DNA of 64,000 bases from Ceratopteris richardii (lineage: Eukaryota; Streptophyta; Polypodiopsida; Polypodiales; Pteridaceae): NCBI GenBank assembly GCA_020310875.1, contig CM035428.1, forward strand, positions 107,205,182 through 107,269,181. The letters are read 5' to 3'. The notes beneath the pieces are model-generated. The model saw nothing but the letters and a program-made list of their open reading frames with translations. It made no database searches and had not been told where the DNA came from. This document shows, piece by piece, positions 11,143 to 20,616 of this stretch. Numbering within the stretch: position 1 is the stretch's first letter; each line of letters begins with the position of its first letter. Both the position numbers and the translations under genes were made by a program.

Positions 11143-11516
11143 TGTTGAGATATCAAGCTCAACATGTGATGATCCAGGATAACACGTATCATTTTTTCAT
11201 TTCTCTGACATGTATAGTGGTCACATCGGTATATGTAAGGGACACTTCATTGAGCTTGATTAGATTTATCTACTGAGAGTGATGGCATATTTGTTTCTTG
11301 CCAGCTCACTCATTCACAGACATTAGGTCTTTCCTTATGTACTAGTCTTTATATATTGCACTTGTATTCTTTACTTTAGGTCATTCTTGTACATTCCTTT
11401 TATGTAATAGAAGAAGAAGAAGAAGATCATTCTTCCTTGCCTCAATCTGTGTGTACTTCTCCTTGATTGTGAGATTGTGTGTGTGAGTTATCTTCCTTAT
11501 CTCCTTCCTCGTCACA
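11143..11516 (+). repeat. 5' LTR of copia H (about 374 bp)
   Basis: It starts TGTTGAGATATC directly after the gypsy VDH codons and ends CGTCACA immediately before a PBS-like motif. The TG...CA ends, the position before gag, and the clean break in the gypsy coding frame support an LTR. A short GAA-repeat run lies at 11409-11424. The matching 3' LTR was not found. Confidence 0.65.
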
Positions 11517-11529
11517 TGGTATTAGAGCC
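11517..11529 (+). promoter_or_regulatory. Primer-binding site of copia H
   Basis: TGGTATTAGAGCC differs at one base from the initiator-Met-tRNA-complementary TGGTATCAGAGCC of plant copia elements. It directly follows the LTR end. Confidence 0.75.
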
Positions 11530-11966
11530 AATGTGGCTGTAGAGAGCTCGTGGAGAAGGCCGACGATGAAGAGTACACAAGAAGGTGTGGAGAAAGCGTG
11601 ATTCACAAATGACCTCAGATTGCTACAAAAATTGGCATGAAGGTAGAAGACCTCAAAAATATTTTTGAGTGTTTTCCCTTTAGGATCACTCGTTTTTGTC
11701 AGATCGAAGTTTCGAAGCCATCTCGACCTCCGTTTTGAGCTTGCAAGGTGGGACCCACAAAAAAACCAAGTCAATTTCCAAAACTATATCTACATCCTAT
11801 TTGATAACACTCATATATTCCAGATCCAAAATTTCAAGTGATTCCGTGTACTGTTGTCACACAAAAACTGTCTTTTTCTGAGATCGAATTGTAACGTCAT
11901 AGTGCAATAGTGTTCAAGCAGAAGTGCTACTTGTAGTGTTTTGTAGTGTTGTGAATAGTTGTAGAA

Positions 11967-12725
11967 ATGGCAAACACAGATGAAATGAGTTAGATTATGA
12001 GTGATAAGCTGGGCAAGAACAACTTCCATGCTTAAAGATTTAGGATGACGAATTTCCTGATGGGAAAAGGCTATTGGAAGTACATCAAAAGTAAGAATGA
12101 AAATGCTCTGCAATTACCAAAGAGGAATCAGAATGTAGACCAGTTAAGAGCGTATAAAAATGGAATCAAGGAGCAAGAAAGGTAATGTATTGGCTATCTA
12201 TTAGCATACATGATAGCATGATTGGGCATATACAAGATGCCAAGACTCCAAAAGAGGCTTGGAATAGTTTGGTCACATTGTATGAGACCAATACAAAGGC
12301 ACGAAAATTGAAACTTAAGAACAAGCTGCATACACTAGAGAAAAAGGGCATGTCGGTAAGTGACTATACTCTGAAAATCAAAAGCATATGTAAGGTACTT
12401 GCCTCTATTGGCGTAAATGTAGATGATGATGGTAAGGTGGAAGTGTGGCTTTGTGGTTTAGGAGCTACATATAAGTAGTTCAAAACTTCTATAAACCAGG
12501 GAAAATATTCCAAATTTTGATTCAAACTCCCAAGGAAGACCCTGTTCTGAGCAGGTATTCTACTCTAGAAGAGGAAGAGGTAGAGGTAGAGGCTTTGGAA
12601 GCCAAAGAGGACACAATAACCAAGACCAAGGGCAATAATAGGATCATGCAGGAGGAAGAGGACAGTTTCGAGGTAGGGGGAGCCAAAGAGGTCACATAAA
12701 TTTCCAAAGAATGAACGTGATTGTA
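11967..12725 (+). pseudogene. gag: Copia element H gag
   Basis: Starts at ATG 11967 (MANTDEMS). Several frames together encode a UBN2-type capsid of a lineage different from A, C, D and I. Recognisable pieces are DKLGKNNFHA and FRMTNFLMGKGYW, followed by MYWLSISIHDSMIGHIQDAKTPKEAW and LKLKNKLHTLEKKGMSVSDY (12185-12478). A stop at 12476-12478 ends the main piece. An Arg/Gly-rich remnant follows in a shifted frame (12540-12700), where a zinc knuckle would be expected; only Cys-poor sequence is seen. Confidence 0.82.
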
Positions 12726-12727
12726 GG

Positions 12728-13530
12728 TTGAAGAATCAAAATAACAGAAGGCAACAAAATAACTATGCATCCACAAGTGTAGATGATTCTGAGAAGTTTT
12801 TCATGGTTCAACATCACATGATGAATATGATGTCTGCTGGTGTTTCAAAATCAAATGATAATGTCTGGTATGTTGATTCAAGCGCTTCAAATCACATGAC
12901 CAGTCATGCAGAATGGTTTAGTACTTTGCAAAAATTGTGAATTCCTGGATATGTTGAAACAGGTGATGACACATCACACCCTATCGAGCATACAAGAAAC
13001 ATAGCACTATCTATGGAGGATGGAAAGGTAAAACATCTTGTTGATGTGCTTCATGTTCCAAATATAACAAAGAATCTGGTTTTTGTTGGACAAATGGTGG
13101 ACCAGGGATTACAAGTGAGGTTCAATGCCGATGGGTTCTATGTAGAAGAGTACAAACGTGATGGAAGATTGATTGCCAAAGGAAACAAAGTGGGTAGGAT
13201 GTTCACCTTAAATGTGAAAATTCCTCAAATGAATGCATCCATGTTTGCAAAAAGTGCAAGAGTTATTGCTTATATAGAGATCTGGAACAAAAAAAATTGG
13301 ACTAGCAACTTTCTTAAAAGTCATGGAATTCGACATCAGTTTTCATGCAATTACACACCAAAACATAATGGCATTGTTGAACGAAAAAATAGAAATATTA
13401 TATAAATAGCAAGAGCCTTGATGGCTGAGAAGAATATGCCTCATTGTTATTGGGCAGAAGCTGTGCATACTGCTGTATATATCATGAACAGAACTCCAAC
13501 TCTTGCTGTACATCAAGCATAATTTTTCAA
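12728..13530 (+). pseudogene. pol: Copia element H protease and integrase fragments
   Basis: The protease site reads VWYVDSSASNHMTSH (about 12866-12910), that is DSS in place of the usual DSG. It is followed by the LHVPNITKNLVFVGQ and GLQVRFNADGFYVEE blocks. At about 13290 the sequence jumps from IEIWNKK into the late integrase core (HGIRHQFSCNYTPKHNGIVERKNRNII). Most of the zinc module and the first catalytic Asp are therefore deleted. MAEKNMPHCYWAEAVHTAVYIMNRTPTLAVHQ follows to about 13520. No RT or 3' LTR was recognised. Confidence 0.83.
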
Positions 13531-14124
13531 AACTAATGATATATTTTGAAACTAGACTCTGAGTAGCATGGTTTAAAAACAAAAAATGTTAAAAAGGTGG
13601 AGTATAGCTCCCAAACAATTAGTTTGAAGTCAAGGTATGCGGAGGCTTGCTACAGCAAGGTATGACTAACTATTTGAATTGCAAACTGATGTACAACATC
13701 AAGACAACTTAAAGATCTATGGAAAGTTTTGATATAGATAGACAATATCAGAGCTAAGGAAACTCCTCCAAGTGAAATCACTCAAAAAGACCTCATAACG
13801 ACTGAGATATGAAAGTTTGAAGAGAGGTATGTCTCTGATGAGACACTAGATAGACACAAGAAAGAAGATCTGCAAAAACGCCTTCTTGCGCAAGACTTTC
13901 TCATTGAAATTTGACAAAAACTGATCTACTTATGTAGTACAAGTTGTAAGCTTCGCAATGCAACAAGAATCACTCAATTTGGACACCCACACTAAGATGA
14001 CCACTCTTTTTATTGAGAGGCTATCAACCGAAGTGCCTTCCTTGTCTAAAAATAGACACCTCTCCTTTCCTTCTTACTTTTATCTACTTTTACTCTAAAT
14101 TTAGAGATGTGAGTGCCTCCACAA
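13531..14124. other. No gene; unassigned repeat-like sequence
   Basis: Sequence between the broken end of copia H and the LTR of copia I. No protein motif or terminal repeat is recognised. It may be decayed H sequence or an LTR piece of an unknown element. Confidence 0.4.
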
Positions 14125-15164
14125 TGTTATTTATCACAAATAATAAACTCCATAAGCCTACAAAATAATACTTTAGAGCTTGTTCTTATGTAACAATTTT
14201 CACCATTAACCTTGTAAAAGTTACTTGACTTAGAAGAATTTTGTAAAGCCACTAAACTCGTGGAGTTAGGAGAACTTTATGGTATGAGTTTTTCTCATGA
14301 GGGAATATCTCCTCATTTAGAGGAAGAACTTTTAGGTGGAGTTCCATTTGAATTTCAAAATTCAAACTTGAAGAGAGTCACTATAAAAGTAGCTTGAAGT
14401 CTCGTGGCCATATGCCTCCCATTACAGAGCTTATTGCTGATCATTTGTATATGTTGAGTGGCCTACATCATAGCCCACTCTTAGCACAATCATTGGACAT
14501 CATATTCATGCCAATGATCATGTACAACATTGTCCTATAATACATTATACTATTGATCATCTCTATTGGTCTCTGTGTCATTGTCACTTAGAAAAGTGTA
14601 CTTGTCTTGCTCATATCTCAGTGACTTCTCAATCATTTTCAATGTTCTATAGCTCATTGGAACCAGATCAAAGTCTTTTACAATTTTTCAAAGTTGAAGA
14701 AGTTTCATTCACCCAATTGGGAGAAAATTGTCTCAAAGTGGTCACTAGTCATACTCTACAGAGTTCATAAAATATCGGGGGTAAGCTTCTACTTGCTAAA
14801 GACATTGCTCAGTGTGTAGTCTATCATTTTAAGTGATTAAACTTGGAATCATTATCTCTCTAAGATAATTAGATACCTTTAGAAGGAATCTTTCTAATTG
14901 CTACTGTACTATGAGTACTGAGCATAACATCGAGCAAGTGTCAAGACCAAAATAGCAATTTTTTGGTCACTAGCTAGTTGCAAACTTATCTGTTCTGATC
15001 CAATTGTTTAAAGCACCATCTCCAAAGCACATAGGCACTTATTTAGTGTCATTGGAAAGCTAAAGGGGACTAAAACACAACTCTAGAGTAAAATAGGGTA
15101 GGTACTAAGCAAGAATTAGCAGTACCAACTCATATCTTGAGGTGTCTATCCATCTTTCCCCACA
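14125..15164 (+). repeat. 5' LTR of copia I (about 1040 bp)
   Basis: It begins TGTTAT at 14125 and ends CCCACA at 15164, one base before the PBS. It aligns with the truncated LTR of element A and, in its first part, with the LTR of C (the AAGCCTACA and CTTGTAAAAGT stretches, then GGAATATCTCC). A TATA-like CACTATAAAAG lies near 14380-14390. The element's 3' LTR is absent because I is truncated at about 18036. Confidence 0.7.
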
Positions 15165-15165
15165 G

Positions 15166-15177
15166 TGGTATCATAGC
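15166..15177 (+). promoter_or_regulatory. Primer-binding site of copia I
   Basis: TGGTATCATAGC, one mismatch from TGGTATCAGAGC. One base separates it from the LTR, and gag starts at 15190. Confidence 0.8.
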
Positions 15178-15189
15178 AATTAAGGTAAA

Positions 15190-15975
15190 ATGGGAGATGA
15201 TTTCCCTTCTTTTATTGATAAATTGAACAGGAACAACTACCAAGCATGGTCCTTGAGGATGAAGACATACTTGCAAGGAAGGAGCCTCTATGGATACATA
15301 TTAGGAGATGAGGAGATGCCCATTTTCTGAAGCAAAGGACAACCTACAAGAGAGGAGCTTGAAAGACTCAACTCATGGTGTGCCAAAGATGCATTAGCAA
15401 GGTCATATCTTCTTAACTCTATCTCTGACTTCCTTCTTCCACATATTAAGAACTGTAAAACATCCCAAGAGACTTGGGATATATTGTCTTCATACTTTTC
15501 TTCCGATAAAAGAGCAAGAAAGAATCAATTGTGGATTGAGTTTACCACTCAAAGGAAGCAACCTAAGCAAAGCATTTCAGAGTATGTGACCAAATTCAAG
15601 GATGTGGCTGACCAATTGGCAAGCATAGGAGAAGAGACTGAAGAGGAGCAAATTGTGAGACAAGTGATCCATGGCATCAAGGTAGATGACAAATGGGAAA
15701 GCTTCACAACTACTATGGACTTATACATGGACATGCAGATTCCAGATCTTACCACACTCATGGGGCAACTCTTTACCCATGAAGCCAAGCTCAACAAAAA
15801 TGGAGAACCATCAAGAGGTAATACCTCATTTTCCCTATATAGAGATAAAGGAAAGATTAAAGACAAATGAAAGAGCAAGAAATTAGAGGATGAAGGTACT
15901 ACTTCTTAAGCTAACTATGCAGGGAGAGGTAGGAACTCAAGAGGTAGGGGCAAAGGAGGTAAGCAAGGTAGGGGG
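15190..15975 (+). pseudogene. gag: Copia element I gag, 5' part
   Basis: ATG at 15190 begins MGDDFPSFIDKLNRNNYQAW, closely matching A and C. The capsid continues through YLQGRSLYGYILGDEE and CAKDALARSYLLNS. It then runs through KNQLWIEFTTQRKQPKQ, EEIVRQ-type blocks and DDKWESFTTTMDLYMDM. In-frame stops interrupt it near 15328, in the Lys-rich tail (about 15868) and near 15907. The Arg/Gly-rich segment reaches GKQGRG at 15975, where an unrelated solo LTR is inserted. The zinc knuckle resumes at 16801. Confidence 0.87.
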
Positions 15976-16795
15976 TGTTAGAAGAAGCCTTTTTTGAAGA
16001 GAAATATTTGTAAAATATCAAAAAATTATAGAAATATTTATGCAAATGATGTAAAAATGAGGAAGAGTCTTCCTCATGTAAATTAGAACCATATGTATTT
16101 TTTCTTGAATTTTTGGAAGCTCTTTGATAGCATATTTTTAAATTAGAAGGAATAAGGACCAAAATTCAAGTGTGAAAGAGGACACTTGAAAATGTATAAA
16201 AGATAATTTCCTCTATTTTGAGAGGGGGATTTGTATTTTTTTTGCTATCCAAGTAAATTGAAGAGCTCTCCTGCAGAAAATTGTGTTTTCTACTTCCATG
16301 TGATTTTCTTTTATTTGTTGAGTCTATTCTATGTGTGATCCATGGAATTTGTGAGCTTCAGTTGTGTATTTCTGAGTAATGTGTATAAAGAGAGGTGATT
16401 CTTGATGCATTGAGTGAGAAAGTGCTGAAGAATAGAGCTGGAGATGGAAATCATGAGTTTTCACAGAATTGCGATTGTCTCGTCTGAAGGTTACAGGTAT
16501 CATTTTTGAGATTTGACTTCATAATTGTGATTTGCTGAGAAAATAACACACTTTAGGCACCAAGATCATTGAAAATGATGTAGTATAGCTCAAGATAATC
16601 AAAACCCTAGAAATTTCTCTTCATCTTCACCATTTCTCAAAAAAAACAGTCATTTTCCTCTTATTCTTGGATTCCATTAACTAGAAGGGGTTGTGGTCTT
16701 TGTATACTTCCCAGATTGACAAATTAAAGATGTGTAGTTAATCCTTTATGCTAAAAATGATTGGAGAGGACAACTCCAAAGGGTAACAACAAACA
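15976..16795 (+). mobile_element. Solo LTR (820 bp) inserted in copia I gag
   Basis: Starts TGTTAGAAGAAG and ends AACAACAAACA. It is flanked by GGGGG on each side (15971-15975 and 16796-16800). Element C has an uninterrupted AAGGTAGGGGGAGATCC at the matching gag position, which confirms both the insertion point and the 5-bp target duplication. A TATA-like TGTATAAAAG is near 16191-16200. No coding sequence is inside. It is best explained as LTR-LTR recombination that left one LTR. Orientation is taken from the TATA box. Confidence 0.85.
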
Positions 16796-16800
16796 GGGGG

Positions 16801-18036
16801 AGACCCTTCAGCTCTTCCCCATGCAACATATGTGGATTGTCTAATCACACTACAAATGCGTTCTATAGGAACTTCAAGAATCGGAGAGGAAGAGGATATC
16901 AAAGAGGTGGCCACTCACAATCAAGAGGAAGATTCAATCATACTCAAAGCTACAACAACAACAACTACAACAACAATTACAACAATAACTACCAAGGAGG
17001 CTACAAATCAAGGGAATACTACAAAAATTACACAGAGGATCAAGATGATTCTCTTCTGATTATGAATATGAATTCAAAGCAAGGTATGAATGATGAACAC
17101 CTCTTCTATATTGATTTAGGATGTTCAAACCATGTGGTAGGCAATGTAGCTCTTCTCTCTGACCTTAAGGAACCTAAGGGAAAGCACCAAGTGCAAACAG
17201 GTGATGACACCAAGCATTTAGTGGTCAAGGTAGGAAATGTTAAAACCTCTGATGGGAATAGAAATTTGTTGAGCAGGGTTCTTTATGTACCTACAATCAC
17301 CAAGAATTTGACGAGTGTTGGACAGATTATGGAAAAGGGTTTGTAGGGTAGGTTCAACGAAAATGGAGCATTTGTGGAGGATCCCCAACATGGATTCAAG
17401 AGAATTGCCAAGGGAGAAAAGACAAGTAGATTATTTACATTTGAACTTGAAGATACAAGGAATATTGCACTTTATAATTACAAGGATCAAACATTGTTAG
17501 AGCTTGAGAGTTGGCATAAAAGATTAGGGCATATTGGTGAGAGAACTTTAAAGCAAATATGTAGAGATCAATGTGTGCTTGGGATACCTAATGTATCCAA
17601 GAAACACATGATCTATAAATGTGGTGCATGTCAGTTTGGTAAATCATCTCACGGGTTACTCTTCTCAAAGAAAGGATATATGCATGAGGACTACTTGGAG
17701 CTTGTCCACACAAATGTGTGGGGACCAAGTAAGGACCCTTCAACTTTTGGCTCAAGATACTATGTGTCTTTCATTGATGATTTCCGTAGGTGGACTATCT
17801 TGTACTTTATGAAGCATAAAGATGAAGTGTTCAGTTGCTTTTAGAAGTATCTTGCACTTGTGGAAAATCAAATAGGAAGAAGCCTAAAAAGACTAAGGTC
17901 AGATGGAGGAGGTGAGTACTTCTCAAATGAATTTGATGCATTCTTACAGGATAGAGGAATGAAAAGGGAAATTACAACAAGGTATACCCCTGAGCAAAAT
18001 GGGGTGGCAGAGAGGAGAAATAGGTTGATTGTTGAA
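16801..18036 (+). pseudogene. pol: Copia element I zinc knuckle, protease and integrase
   Basis: Continuation of I after the solo LTR. The knuckle reads CNICGLSNHTTNAF, so the last Cys of CCHC is lost. An Asn/Tyr-rich tract (NNNNYNNNYNNNYQGGY) follows. The protease site is FYIDLGCSNHV, with DLG in place of DSG. The zinc module SWHKRLGHIGERTLK and CGACQFGKS follows, then HTNVWGPSKD (first catalytic Asp replaced by Asn), [14 protein letters not shown] and [17 protein letters not shown]. Stops occur at 17344 and 17842. The sequence ends abruptly at about 18036, before the RT. Confidence 0.88.
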
Positions 18037-18388
18037 ACAACAAAGTGTAGCCCTATGGGAACTCCAAGTCAGAGGGAATAGGAGGGAAAACAAGATTTGG
18101 TCCCATTGCACTTAGTCGGGGTAAGCAAATCGTGAATGGGCAAACATGTCTTGTTTGAGGTGGTGCCACCTCTAGTGTGAGGGTGGCACCCCTCACCTGT
18201 GCACAAGGTATTTGGACTTCTCCTCTCATTTTCTTAGATGGTGGGCCCACTGTTGATGCCCGTCTCTAGAACTCTTGGAATCTGGACCATACCAATGCTC
18301 TCTGAATGGGTACATCATAAGCCAAACATCTATAAATGATCCATGTAAGCACGCAGCATCCATGAAGCACATTCTTATGTTTCTTGTT
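18037..18388. other. Junction region with two hairpins; possible LTR remnant of J
   Basis: No coding sequence. It lies between the broken copia I and the 3' ORF of gypsy J, where J's 3' untranslated region or LTR would be expected. Two adjacent inverted repeats are visible: GAGGTGGTGCCACCTC at 18157-18172 and GTGAGGG paired with CCCTCAC at 18177-18196. LTR boundaries were not identified. Confidence 0.4.
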
Positions 18389-19200
18389 CTAGTGCTGATG
18401 TGTTAAGTGAATTTGATCAATGATCCAGTGGGGTAGATTGATGGTCAAATTTTTTGTCTCCACCAAATACAAGCTGAACCAAGTTCTCTTTGGTGGCATG
18501 GTGAAGTGTTCTTGAGCCGGGAAGGCAAAATGCTGCATGATTGTGTGTAAATGGAGGGCAATGGTCGGTGTCATGGCTACCATATCTTTCAGTTTGGTGA
18601 GATCTTTGTGCTTCATTCATCTAGGAATCAATGTTTCTTTTTCTGTCAGAATGTGCATACCCTTCATGTCCAAGGCCACCCGTACTAAGTTGATGGTAAG
18701 TTTAAACCTTTTTAGTTCATGGCCTGGTGTTAATGAGGGGAGCACAAAGGTACTATCTCCTCCTTTGGCTCTGCTAGGGGTGCTCATGTTGATGAGGTAG
18801 GAACAATGCAGAAAATCAGGTTTGGGTAGTAGTGCTCTAAAGTAGCTGTCCAGGCCAGCTTTGGTCCATACTGATCTTATCACTTTTGCATTTTGATACT
18901 TTTTGAACTCACAAATAAAGAAATGGTACCTTCCCCACTTGCCATTAAATTCTATTTCAGCTTCCCAGAAGTAGGTACCCTCTCCTAGTGGACCTGCGAT
19001 GTCACTGAACCAATGTGCATGTTTGCCGACCTACGAGGTGTGTCCCTGTGGAGGGTCTTGAATTGGGAGTATATGAACCACCCTGAGTTCCTGAGGTCTT
19101 TGTGTCAACGGTTCCTTGAGGAGGAGGGTTTCAATGTCGACTATTTGAGAGCTTGAGAGCTCGACCCTGCTTGTGAACTAGTTCCTTTCGCTTTTTCCAT
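18389..19200 (-). pseudogene. Unrecognised ORF downstream of gypsy J integrase
   Basis: A minus-strand frame of about 270 codons, broken by one frameshift and two stops. It can start at ATG 19198-19200 with a Ser/Gly/Gln-rich leader (MEKAKGTSSQAGSSSQ). It then has blocks such as HWFSDIAGPLGEGTYFWEAE, FNGKWGRYHFF and VWTKAGLDSYFRALLPKP. These are followed by LTINLVRVALDMKGMHILTE and, at the end, TINLPHWIIDQIHLTHQH. Stops fall near 19018 (after PPQGHTS) and at about 18617 (after TLIPR). I do not recognise the family. The final INLP..I..I pattern is vaguely like a domain found in plant transposon proteins, but this is weak. It lies in sense orientation 3' of J's integrase. It may be an extra retrotransposon ORF or a piece of a different element. 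Confidence 0.55.
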
Positions 19201-20135
19201 GTTACTGCCTTGCTTTTCGATTCTGTGAGAATATAGAAGAACATGTTAACATTGTGGTGGACAAGATATGGCCATTTTTCCCCGTTACAATATTAACATG
19301 AAGCATCGTGATAAAGTGAGTGGGTCAATTCGTGCTTGGTGATTGTGTGTGTAGTTAGTGAACGAATAGTACTATGAGCTAAGTGGAACGATGCAGTGTG
19401 AGGATGATGCAGTTAGTAGGTGGAGGTGAATTTACAAACTCGGGTCTGGGGGCTTATTACAAGCTTTTTGTCACCAAATGTAATGCGTGGTTTTACAATA
19501 TGACCGTCGGTGGGCTATGGGAGACTTTACATGAGCATCTATTTGAAAATGAGGCTTTTTAGGGACCCATTTATAAGATACTATATTAGTGCTTGTTGAT
19601 GCATGTGTGACTGTGTGTGAATGGAGCCCTGTCTTGTGAAGCTTATGGGTGTCTACTTGAGCTCGCAAGCAAGCCTTAGGCACCCAAATTTTTCTTGATT
19701 GTGGGACAACCGTCATCGACTTCTTGGGTAGCCAGATAGATAGTTTTTCCATGGGTGATTGTCAAAGAAGCATCTTATTAGGCACCCTATGCCGATCACT
19801 AGAGTAGGGTTCGGTTGGGGCTTGAGTTGGAGTTGCTTGGGGAAGTTTGCCTTCCGCACCCATATCTACTTCAATGGTTAAGATGCCTTGGCTGAGGTGA
19901 TCTTTGGTTTAGGACTGCTACTTCTTTGCTTCATTCGGATCTCCGAGACTTCACGTTTTTTGTCCGAGGCTTCCATCGAACCATCAAGGAGTTCCACTTG
20001 CACCACCATGTCTTGAGAGAGGGTTTTTTGCATCACAAAGTGTTGGACAAGAAAAGCATCTTTTTCCATGATAGTGCTCCTGGAGGGACCATGAGTTGGT
20101 GCCTTTTCTACTTTCTTGAGTGCTTGATTTTCTAA
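19201..20135 (-). other. Decayed coding-like linker with two WVPK motifs (gypsy J 3' region)
   Basis: Minus-strand frames continue from the retropepsin-like domain above. One (20135-19878) runs on after a single stop: basic and Gln/Ser-rich, ending SSSPKPKITSAKAS. A second (19752-19471) contains KIWVPKACLRAQ and, about 40 residues later, YKWVPKKPHFQ. Such W-V-P-K words are common in linkers of plant retroelement polyproteins. No domain was recognised. It may have joined the protease-like domain and the unknown ORF in one reading frame before decay. Confidence 0.45.
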
Positions 20136-20512
20136 CTAGATGGTAATGCGATTTTGACCTACCCAGACCTGAAGAAGTCCACTTCTTAGGTTCACGTTGA
20201 TTGCATGATCATATATCCAGTCTTGACCCAAGACAAGAGGTTTAGTGAGATCCTCATCTTGACACACTAGTACCTTAGTTGTTGTTAGAACATCTTGAAG
20301 GTAGAGGGGAAGTTCCATCTCGCCCATACAAGGGATTTCCACACCTCCCAATCCTATAAGGTACACTTCTATAGGATTGACACTTAATTTCAACTCTTGA
20401 TAGTAAGAAATTCTAACCGCACTAGTGGCTGCACCTGCGTAAATCAAGGCCCGTGCAGTCCTTGCACTATTTCCTTGTCCTATCTCTAAGGTCACAAAAG
20501 GACATCATTCAA
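20136..20512 (-). pseudogene. Second retropepsin-like domain, 3' of gypsy J integrase
   Basis: The minus-strand frame 20495-20136 (119 codons, extending a little upstream after a stop) has the plan of a retroviral-type aspartic protease. It shows ALIYAGAATSAV at residues 17-27 where ALIDSGA-like sequence is expected, a Gly-rich flap region IGLGGVEIPCMG at about 47-58, and LVLGQDWI at 87-94, like the (I/L)LGxDWL block. The catalytic Asp is replaced by Tyr, so it could not cleave. J already has a separate protease with an intact DSG before RT (24080-24478). This second copy lies just after the integrase C terminus, in sense. It may be a domain of a 3' ORF or an inserted fragment. Confidence 0.6.
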
Positions 20513-20616
20513 TTATTCTATGGGAACTTATACGTGAGACTTCACACATAGCCATATGATATCCTAGAGCGCATAGGCATCTGACCTAGGCTGATCTCTA
20601 CTCTGTCTTCTCAATT

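Noticed and set aside
18537..18800. Plus-strand 87-codon frame
   Set aside because: Antisense shadow of the minus-strand unknown ORF.
19013..19153. Plus-strand frame of about 47 codons, MCMFADLRGVSLWRVLNW onward
   Set aside because: Looks protein-like, but it is antisense to the longer minus-strand ORF, has a stop close upstream and no continuation downstream. Kept only as a possible overlap.
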